Origin: an uncultured Verrucomicrobiota bacterium | GTDB taxonomy: Bacteria; Verrucomicrobiota; Kiritimatiellia; CAIQIC01; Lenti-01 | Direction: 5' to 3' | NCBI GenBank assembly: GCA_938003985.1 | Contig: CALKWZ010000086.1 | Span: 30,219 to 94,218 of the forward strand | Length of the DNA stretch: 64,000 nt | Shown: positions 9,459 to 15,367 of the stretch, piece after piece | Position numbering within the stretch: position 1 is the first letter of the stretch | How the letters are laid out: every line of letters starts with the position of its first letter | Translations under genes and position numbers: made by a program | The notes under the pieces: generated by a model | What the model saw: the letters and a program-made list of their open reading frames with translations, nothing else | The model's database searches: none | What the model was told of the DNA's origin: nothing

Positions 9459-10248
9459 TTGCTGTTGGCTGTTTCCTCGCCCCCGTCGCGTCGCGGTGCG
9501 GCCAACCGAAGTCGGCGACCCGGTCCAGTTCCGCCTTGTCCAGCACCGGCCCTTCGCGGCAGATGCAGATGCCGCTGCCGTCCACGCAGCAGCTCCCGCA
9601 GACGCCGATGCCGCATTTCATGTGCCGCTCCAGCGAAAGCTGGCAGTCGAGCCCCCGCTCGTCCGCCAATTTCTTGAGCGCCACCAGCATCGGCTCCGGC
9701 CCGCAGCCGTAGATCACGTCGAAGGCTTCATCCGCGCACAGCCGCGCGGCCAAGCCCGTCACGAGGCTCTGTCGCCCCAGCGTGCCGTCGTCCGTCGCGA
9801 ATTCCGCGCCGACGCGCGAAAAATCGCCCAGGAACATCATCTCGGCCGCCGTGCGCGCGCCCAGCGCCACCCGGAACGACGCGCGGTCGCGTTCGAGGCG
9901 ATGCACCAGGTAGCGCAGCGGCGCGATGCCCATGCCCCCGCCCACCACCAGCCCGCGCCCGCGCGGCCGGAATCCCCGCCCGAACGGTCCGCGCACTCCC
10001 AACCGCTCGCCCGGCCGGCATTCCATCAGCGCCCGCGAAAACGGCCCCACCGCCTTCGCCGTGATTTCGATCATTCCGTCCCGCACGTCGGAAACCGAAA
10101 ACGGCTTTTCGTCCAGCCCCGGAATCCACAGCATGACGAACTGCCCCGGCTCCGCTTCGAAAGTCTGCTCGAACAGGAAGCTTTTGAGCTCCGCGAAATG
10201 GGTCGCGACCTGCTGGATCGGCAGGGAATGCATCGCGTGGCTGTTCAT
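9454..10248 (-). CDS. pyrK: Dihydroorotate dehydrogenase electron-transfer subunit PyrK
   Basis: 264 residues, normal length. This iron-sulfur flavoprotein passes electrons from PyrD to NAD in class 1B dihydroorotate dehydrogenase. The ferredoxin-reductase-like FAD domain (EPGQFVMLWIP, EKPFSVSD, VRGPFGRGF) is followed by the NAD-binding part (VVGGGMGIAPLRYLV, VIYGCGPEPML). The C-terminal [2Fe-2S] site is seen as KCGIGVCGSCCVDGSGICIC with candidate ligands Cys212, Cys217, Cys220 and Cys228 or Cys230. The ATG overlaps the pyrD stop by 4 bases, which suggests coupled synthesis of the heterotetramer. Presence of PyrK identifies the neighbouring PyrD as the NAD-dependent 1B type. Confidence 0.95.
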   Translation of the reverse strand: MNSHAMHSLPIQQVATHFAELKSFLFEQTFEAEPGQFVMLWIPGLDEKPFSVSDVRDGMIEITAKAVGPFSRALMECRPGERLGVRGPFGRGFRPRGRGLVVGGGMGIAPLRYLVHRLERDRASFRVALGARTAAEMMFLGDFSRVGAEFATDDGTLGRQSLVTGLAARLCADEAFDVIYGCGPEPMLVALKKLADERGLDCQLSLERHMKCGIGVCGSCCVDGSGICICREGPVLDKAELDRVADFGWPHRDATGARKQPTAI

Positions 10249-11231
10249 GGAGCCTCCCTCTTCGGCTTTAGACCCCCCTGGCCTTGTGCCAGGGGTGAAT
10301 CAGGTCCGCCCTCCCGGTGCGCCAGCCCCTTTGCCTGCGCCAGCGATTCGAAACCGCGCTCTTTCAGGAACGCGGCCAGGCCGCGGTTGATTTCGCCGAA
10401 CAGCTCGACGCCGCCCGCGTAGACGCCGCTGCCGACGCCCACCGCGTCCGCCCCCGCCATGATCAACTGCAAGGCGTCTTCCGCGCACGACACGCCGCCG
10501 GTGCCGATGATCGGCAAATCGACCGCTTTCCGGATCTCGTAGACCGCCCGCACCGCGATGGGCAGGATCGCCGGGCCCGACACCCCGCCGACCCGATTCG
10601 ACAGCGCCGGCCGGCCCATCCCCACGTCGATCCACATCCCCGGTCCGACCGTGTTGATGGCCGTGAGCGCATCGGCCCCGTTTTGCCGGCAAACCACCGC
10701 CATCCGCGCCAGCGAAGCGCATTGCGCCGACAGCTTGATGGACACCGGCACGGCCCCGGCGTTTTCCTTCACCGCGTGCGTCACGCGCCCGCAGGCTTCC
10801 GGATCGGCCGCGAACGGCGCGCCGAATTCGGATTCCACGTTCGGACACGACACGTTCACTTCGATCAGATCGGGCTGCGCCGCCGCCACGCAGCGGGCCA
10901 GCCGGCCGAATTCGTCCGCGCTCCCCGCGAAAATCGAAACGAACAGCGGCGTCGCGCAGGTGCGCCGGTATTCGGCGAGTTCTTCCAGTTCGGCTTCGAC
11001 GCCGGGATTCGACAGCCCCACGGCGTTGATCAGCCCCCCCGGCCACGGCAGGACGCACGGCGCCGGATGCCCCGGCCGCGCCGCGAGGCTGCACGACTTG
11101 GTCGTGACCGCCCCCGCGCCCGCCTGCGCCACGCGCCGCAGCGAGGCCACCGTGGTGCCCAGCACCCCCGACGCCAGCACCAGCGGCGATTCGAGCGCGA
11201 GGCCCGCGAACTGGACGGCCAGCGGATTCAT
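10245..11231 (-). CDS. pyrD: Dihydroorotate dehydrogenase catalytic subunit PyrD (class 1B)
   Basis: 328 residues from the ATG at 11229-11231. It oxidises dihydroorotate to orotate using FMN in the fourth step of UMP synthesis. The TIM barrel shows LVLASGVLGTT, TTKSCSLAARPGHP, GLINAVGLSNPG, the active-site cysteine in VNVSCPN (Cys129) characteristic of class 1B, and IIGTGGVSCAEDALQLIMAGADAVGVGS for phosphate/FMN binding. The last ~22 residues (GGPDSPLAQGQGGLK and following) are not typical of PyrD; they are encoded by a palindromic element at 10271-10305 and look like an appended tail. Start and stop overlap pyrI and pyrK by 4 bases each. Confidence 0.95.
   Translation of the reverse strand: MNPLAVQFAGLALESPLVLASGVLGTTVASLRRVAQAGAGAVTTKSCSLAARPGHPAPCVLPWPGGLINAVGLSNPGVEAELEELAEYRRTCATPLFVSIFAGSADEFGRLARCVAAAQPDLIEVNVSCPNVESEFGAPFAADPEACGRVTHAVKENAGAVPVSIKLSAQCASLARMAVVCRQNGADALTAINTVGPGMWIDVGMGRPALSNRVGGVSGPAILPIAVRAVYEIRKAVDLPIIGTGGVSCAEDALQLIMAGADAVGVGSGVYAGGVELFGEINRGLAAFLKERGFESLAQAKGLAHREGGPDSPLAQGQGGLKPKREAP
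10271..10305. repeat. Palindromic element in the 3' end of pyrD
   Basis: On the plus strand GACCCCC leads into an 8-bp stem, CCCCTGGC (10275-10282) and GCCAGGGG (10288-10295), with loop CTTGT, then GTGAATCAGGT. The same AGACCCCC / stem / CTTGY loop / GTGAATCAGGT order forms both arms of the element inside guaA (15887-15993). Read in the pyrD frame it encodes PDSPLAQGQGGL, nearly the same peptide as the guaA insert (PDSPTAQGRGGL). Confidence 0.85.
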
Positions 11232-11704
11232 GCCTTGAGATGTCCCGCCAGCTCGGCGAGCGAACAGACCCGCTCGCAATGGCCGCACTTGAAGTGCTTC
11301 GATCCGGACTCCAGCCGTTTGAACCGCGTCGCCACGTGCGGCTCCCCGTTCGTGATGCAATTGGGATTGATGCACCGCGCCAGGTTGTCGAACAGCTCCG
11401 GAACCTGGATCACCACCTTCTCGACGACTTCGAAGTTGGCGATGCGCTTGATGGTCACGCCCGGACTCACCAGCGCCAGCATCTGCAGCAGCCGTTCCGG
11501 CAGGGCGTCGGCCTGCAGCTTGATCATGTCCTTGCGGCCCATCCGCGTGCTCTTGTAGTTCAGGCCGAGCGTCACCACCGCGTCGCCCAGCTCGGGCCGG
11601 CGCCCGATCAGGGCCATGACCGGAATGCCGAGTCCGGCGACGATGTGGTCGATCACGAACCCGCGTTCGATCTTCGGAATCAGCAGGATGTTCTGGGGGG
11701 TCAC
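11228..11704 (-). CDS. pyrI: Aspartate carbamoyltransferase regulatory subunit PyrI
   Basis: 158 residues. This is the allosteric regulatory chain of aspartate transcarbamylase, which binds nucleotides through its N-terminal domain and contacts PyrB through a zinc domain. The zinc site is intact, with Cys111 and Cys116 (CINPNC) and Cys140 and Cys143 (CGHC). The N-terminal LLIPKIERGFVIDHI segment fits the family. The stop overlaps the pyrD start by 4 bases, and pyrB ends 13 bases upstream of the start, so catalytic and regulatory chains are adjacent as in enterobacteria. Presence of PyrI suggests the enzyme is nucleotide-regulated rather than a bare PyrB trimer. Confidence 0.95.
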   Translation of the reverse strand: MTPQNILLIPKIERGFVIDHIVAGLGIPVMALIGRRPELGDAVVTLGLNYKSTRMGRKDMIKLQADALPERLLQMLALVSPGVTIKRIANFEVVEKVVIQVPELFDNLARCINPNCITNGEPHVATRFKRLESGSKHFKCGHCERVCSLAELAGHLKA

Positions 11705-11717
11705 GTCGCGCTCCTTT

Positions 11718-12638
11718 CTACGGCCGGGCGTCCAGCAGGTCGAGGATCAGGGCTTGGCGCATGATCACGCCGTTGCGGGCCTGCTCGAAATAGCCGGCGT
11801 GCGGCGTGGCGTCCACGTCGGGCGAGATCTCGTTCACGCGCGGCAGCGGATGCAACACTTTCAGGCGCGCCGGCGCGCCCGCGAGCATCTTCGCCTCCAG
11901 CCGGTAGCAGTCCTTCACTTTTTCGTATTCCACGAGGTCCGGGAACCGCTCCTTCTGGATGCGGGTCATGTAGACCACGTCGCTGTCGCGCAGCGCGTCG
12001 ACCAGGCTTTCGCTTTCCCGGAACGTCGCCGTCGTGCCGGCCGCCGCCTTCGTCAGGTAGCCCGGCAGGCGCAGGCTTTCCGGCGAGATCAGCGTCATCG
12101 CCACGCCGTCGAACGCCAGCAGCGCCCGGCACAGGGAGTGGATCGTGCGCGAATACTTCAGGTCGCCCACCAGCGCGATCTTCAGCCCGTCCACCCGCCC
12201 GAAGAATTTCCGCAGCGTGTAGAGATCCAGCAGCGTCTGCGTCGGATGCTGGTTCGCGCCGTCGCCGGCGTTGAGGATCGGGATGCCCGCGATCTCGGCC
12301 GCCAGCCGCGCCGTGCCTTCCTTCGGATGCCGCACCGCGATGACGTCGGCGTACTGCTCCACCGTGCGGATCGTGTCGGAGAACGACTCGCCCTTGGCCG
12401 TCGAGGAATTCGCCGCCTCGGAAAAGCCGATGACGCGCCCGCCCAGCCGGCACATCGCCGACTCGAAGCTCAGCCGCGTGCGCGTGCTGGGCTCGAAGAA
12501 CAGCGTCGCCAGGATCTTGCCCGGCAGCAGTCCCGCCTTTTTCTCCGCCGGCAGCGCCTCCACCCGCGCCGCCAGATCGAGATAGTCCAGGATCTGCTCC
12601 AGCCCCAGATCGTCGATCGAGATTAAATCCTTTTTCAT
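11718..12638 (-). CDS. pyrB: Aspartate carbamoyltransferase catalytic subunit PyrB
   Basis: 306 residues, standard length. It condenses carbamoyl phosphate with aspartate, the first committed step of pyrimidine synthesis. The carbamoyl-phosphate loop FFEPSTRTRLSFE has STRTR at residues 51-55; the HPTQTLLDLYTL segment and the C-terminal LPRVNEISPDVD and YFEQARNGVIMRQAL segments are also intact. It lies just upstream of pyrI and is separated from pyrF by about 125 bases that hold a large inverted pair of short repeats. The carAB genes that supply carbamoyl phosphate are not in the window. Confidence 0.97.
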   Translation of the reverse strand: MKKDLISIDDLGLEQILDYLDLAARVEALPAEKKAGLLPGKILATLFFEPSTRTRLSFESAMCRLGGRVIGFSEAANSSTAKGESFSDTIRTVEQYADVIAVRHPKEGTARLAAEIAGIPILNAGDGANQHPTQTLLDLYTLRKFFGRVDGLKIALVGDLKYSRTIHSLCRALLAFDGVAMTLISPESLRLPGYLTKAAAGTTATFRESESLVDALRDSDVVYMTRIQKERFPDLVEYEKVKDCYRLEAKMLAGAPARLKVLHPLPRVNEISPDVDATPHAGYFEQARNGVIMRQALILDLLDARP

Positions 12639-12649
12639 TCTTTCTTTCT

Positions 12650-12767
12650 TAGACAGGATTTACAGGATTTTTCAGGATGATCAGGATTGAACGGCCCCAA
12701 ACCCCTCGAATCTTTTCTCGGATTGGAATCCTGTAAATCCTGAGAAATCCTGTTCATCCTGTCTAAA
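12650..12767. repeat. Inverted pair of AGGATTTACAGGAT-type repeats between pyrB and pyrF
   Basis: The left block (12650-12688) runs TAGACAGGATTTACAGGA, then TTTTTCAGGATGATCAGGATT. The right block (12727-12767) is its approximate reverse complement, AATCCTGTAAATCCTG then AGAAATCCTGTTCATCCTGTCTAAA, with about 38 bases between. RNA across it could form a long imperfect hairpin between pyrF and pyrB. The stop codon of pyrF (12763-12765) lies inside the right block. The same words occur at 9419-9458. Spacing is irregular and there are no unique spacers, so this is not a CRISPR array. Confidence 0.85.
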
Positions 12768-13455
12768 CTCCCATTCCCAGTTCGTTTTCCACTTCCGCCA
12801 GTTTCTTGGCCGGATCTTCGGCGGCCAGCAGCGACCGCCCCATGATCAGGTAGTGCCGCGCCAGCATCGGGAACTGCGTCGGATCGCCCTTCTGCGCGCC
12901 GAAGCCCGGCGAGTAGAATTCCTGCTGCGCCGTGAACGGCACGCCCACGGCCAGTTTCGCGACCAGCTCCGGCTTGGTCAGCGGCACCACGAAGGCCGAG
13001 ACGCCCAGCACCGCCGCCTGCCGGCAGATCGCCGTCGCGGCGGAATCGGCGATGAACCCGCCTTCGGACACCAGATACGCCGGGTGCGTCATTGCCGCGC
13101 CGACGATCGGCTTGATCTTCCGCTCCTGCAGCGCATGCGTCCACGCGGCGAGCACGTGCGGCCCCGTGTGCGGGAACAGGATCGCCTCGTCGATCCCCGC
13201 CGCTTTCAGCACGTCCGCGAACAGCGCGCCCGTGTCCGGGATGTCGGTCGCGGCCTTCTGGTGGTCGTAGATCAGCGGCTTGTCGGTCCACTCGCGGATG
13301 CGCCGCACGGTCTCGGGCAGGCCGTGGGCCAACCCGAGCGCGAAGCCCAGCTTGTAGCCGTAGACGGACGCCCGGCCCGCCGTGCGGCACACCAGCCGCA
13401 GCGCCGCTTCAAGATCCGCCACGTCGAGCGCGGGAATGATCCGGTATTCCTTCAT
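12763..13455 (-). CDS. pyrF: Orotidine 5'-phosphate decarboxylase PyrF
   Basis: 230 residues from the ATG at 13453-13455. It decarboxylates OMP to UMP. The N-terminal RIIPALDVADLEAAL strand, the catalytic YDHQKAATDIPDTG segment (Asp/Lys/Asp triad equivalent) and the late FVVPLTKPELV and RHYLIMGRSLL phosphate-binding region support the call. The DHQKAATDIPDTG form differs from the enterobacterial DxKFHDIP and matches an alternative PyrF branch found in several phyla. The start overlaps the pyrE stop by 4 bases. The C-terminal end and stop sit in the dispersed AGGAT-type repeat. Confidence 0.92.
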   Translation of the reverse strand: MKEYRIIPALDVADLEAALRLVCRTAGRASVYGYKLGFALGLAHGLPETVRRIREWTDKPLIYDHQKAATDIPDTGALFADVLKAAGIDEAILFPHTGPHVLAAWTHALQERKIKPIVGAAMTHPAYLVSEGGFIADSAATAICRQAAVLGVSAFVVPLTKPELVAKLAVGVPFTAQQEFYSPGFGAQKGDPTQFPMLARHYLIMGRSLLAAEDPAKKLAEVENELGMGV

Positions 13456-14075
13456 TTGTCTTCTCCTTCGTAGAAGCGCCGCAGCGCCTGGTGGTGGACG
13501 TCGTCGCCGGTTTCGGCCAGGTATTCGCACAGATCGGCCAAATCGATCGCAGCCTCGACGGGCGGCAAGCCCGCCGGCAGCGGCGTCGCGCGGCGGCGCC
13601 GGTCCACGGCCACCACGATTCCCACCGGCCGCGTCTGGAACGCGGCCTGGATCGCTTCGATGGCTTCGACTTTCGTGCCGCCGTCGCTGAGCACGTCGTC
13701 GACCATCACCACCGCTTCCCCCGGTTCCGGCAGATGCCCGATGAAGCGCCCGCGCTCGCCGTGCGCCTTGGCTTCCTTGCGGTCGTAGAAGAAACGTAAA
13801 TCCCGTCCGTGCCGGTACCACCCTGCCGCCGCCGCGGCCACCGCCAGCGCGATGCCCTTGTACGCCGGCCCGAACAGCAACGACGCCTGCGGAAACGCCG
13901 CCAGCGACGCCTTCGCCAACGCGCGGCCCACGACATCCAGCTTCGCGCCGCTGTCGGCTTGGCCTAGATTCACGAAGAACGGCGAGCGGTCGCCCGACTT
14001 GAGCTGGAAATCGCCGAACTTCAGGCAGCCGCTGGCCACCAGGAATTCGATGAACTGTTTCTTTTCCGATTTCAC
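13452..14075 (-). CDS. pyrE: Orotate phosphoribosyltransferase PyrE
   Basis: 207 residues from a GTG at 14073-14075 that overlaps the pyrC stop (GTGA), with a GGGAGG site upstream. It transfers orotate to PRPP to make OMP. Seen are KSGDRSPFFVNLG near the start, LLFGPAYKGIALA, YDRKEAKAHGERG, and the PRPP-binding motif VVMVDDVLSDGGTKVEA. Length is normal for bacterial PyrE. The coupling of pyrC, pyrE and pyrF by overlapping codons places three consecutive pyrimidine enzymes in one translational chain. Confidence 0.95.
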   Translation of the reverse strand: MKSEKKQFIEFLVASGCLKFGDFQLKSGDRSPFFVNLGQADSGAKLDVVGRALAKASLAAFPQASLLFGPAYKGIALAVAAAAAGWYRHGRDLRFFYDRKEAKAHGERGRFIGHLPEPGEAVVMVDDVLSDGGTKVEAIEAIQAAFQTRPVGIVVAVDRRRRATPLPAGLPPVEAAIDLADLCEYLAETGDDVHHQALRRFYEGEDK

Positions 14076-15367
14076 GCGAACACCTCCCTGCCCCGCACGC
14101 CGGGGCGCACGCGGCCGTCGTTCCAGGCCGTTTTCCCGTTGATCGTCGTCGCCCGCACGCGCGCGGCGAAATCGAAATCCGCGTACGGCCGGAACCCCGC
14201 GCGCGTCGCGATTTTTTCCCGTGCGCCCTTCGCCGCCCGGCCGAGCGCGACGAACGCCAGATCCGCCCAGGCGCCTTCCCGAATGGCGCCGCGCTCCTCG
14301 ATCCCGAAGCATCGCGCGGCGTTTTGGCCTGACAACTCCAGATAGCGCTTCCAGGAAATCTCGCCGCGCTTGGCGAGCGTCAACAGGATCGGCCCCAGCC
14401 ATTCGAGGCCCGCGATGCCCGACGGCGGGTTCTCCCCCGCCTTCTCCGCCGGCGCGTGCGGCGCGTGGTCGGTCGAAACGAAATCGATGCCGCCGTTTTT
14501 CACGGCCTCAAAAGTCGCGGCGCGATCCTCCTCGGTCCGCAGCGGCGGATTCACCTGCAGCGCGGCGCCGCGGCGGAGATAATCTTCCACGGTCAGCAGG
14601 AAATAGTGCGGGCAGGTCTCCGCCCACACGTCGTGCCCGGCGCGCTTCATTTTCCGCACCCAAGCGAGTTCCTCGATCGTGCCGCAATGGGCGACGACCA
14701 GCCGCGGCCGCACCTTCGCCGGCGTTTTGCGCAGCGCGATCTCGACGTTCGCCAGCGCCGCCATAACCGCCGCGCGCGGCCGACGGAGGTGGTGCGAAAG
14801 TTTTCCACACCGTGGAAAACTTTTTTCCACACCGTGGAAAAATCGCCGCTCGTCCTCGGCGTGGACCACGACGAGGTCCTGGACGCGGAAAATCCGCGCC
14901 AGCGCGGCGGCGTCGCCGATCGCGGGCATGCTCGACGACTGCGCCATGTAGATTTTCGCCCCCGCGGCGGTTTCCGGCGCCGATTCGCCGCCGTCCGTCG
15001 CCTGCCAGTAAAGTCCGTAGTTGACCCGCGCCTTGTGCGCAAAGAGAGCGCGTTTTTTTTCGAACCGCTCGCGGGTCGCGATGGGCGGCCGGTTGTTGGG
15101 CATGTCGAGCACCGTCGCCACGCCGCCCTTCAGCGCCGCGGCCGTGCCGTTGGCGATGCCTTCCTTGTACGCCTGCCCCGGCTCGCGCAGATGCACGTGG
15201 GCGTCGATCAGTCCCGGCACGACGATCTCGTCGCCGCTGGGCGAGTCGGACGCATAATCGCTTTCCAGTTTCGCGATGCGGCCGGCGGCGATCCGGATGG
15301 TCCCGCGGTGGAACCACCCGTCGTCGCCCAGCCAGCAGGCGTTGTCGATCTGGAGCCTTATTCCCAT
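14072..15367 (-). CDS. pyrC: Dihydroorotase PyrC (class I)
   Basis: 431 residues from the ATG at 15365-15367. It cyclises carbamoyl aspartate to dihydroorotate. Metal-binding motifs are present: VPGLIDAHVHLREPGQ, the HAEDE and VAHCGTIEE histidines, AETCPHYFLLT, and STDHAPHAPAEK. The ATG lies inside the last codons of guaA (10-base overlap). Between HAEDE and PRAAVMAAL the protein carries RRFFHGVEKSFPRCGKLSHHLRR, much of it encoded by two 19-nt palindromes at 14801-14841. This falls in a loop that varies in length in the family, so the enzyme can still be active (inference). Confidence 0.95.
   Translation of the reverse strand: MGIRLQIDNACWLGDDGWFHRGTIRIAAGRIAKLESDYASDSPSGDEIVVPGLIDAHVHLREPGQAYKEGIANGTAAALKGGVATVLDMPNNRPPIATRERFEKKRALFAHKARVNYGLYWQATDGGESAPETAAGAKIYMAQSSSMPAIGDAAALARIFRVQDLVVVHAEDERRFFHGVEKSFPRCGKLSHHLRRPRAAVMAALANVEIALRKTPAKVRPRLVVAHCGTIEELAWVRKMKRAGHDVWAETCPHYFLLTVEDYLRRGAALQVNPPLRTEEDRAATFEAVKNGGIDFVSTDHAPHAPAEKAGENPPSGIAGLEWLGPILLTLAKRGEISWKRYLELSGQNAARCFGIEERGAIREGAWADLAFVALGRAAKGAREKIATRAGFRPYADFDFAARVRATTINGKTAWNDGRVRPGVRGREVFA
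14801..14841. repeat. Pair of 19-nt palindromes inside pyrC
   Basis: Two identical copies of TTTTCCACACCGTGGAAAA lie at 14801-14819 and 14823-14841, separated by CTT. Each is an 8-bp arm, a 3-nt centre and an 8-bp arm. They sit in the pyrC reading frame with no stop and encode the FHGVEKSFPRCGK part of the protein. The 8-3-8 geometry is the same as in the unrelated-sequence palindromes at 40188, 55547 and 63926. Confidence 0.9.

Noticed and set aside
12650..12767. Possible CRISPR array
   Set aside because: Repeat words are short and of irregular spacing, in two orientations and without unique spacers.
14801..14841. A frameshift or pseudogene in pyrC at the palindromes
   Set aside because: The frame stays open across both palindromes and the downstream catalytic motifs are intact in the same frame.
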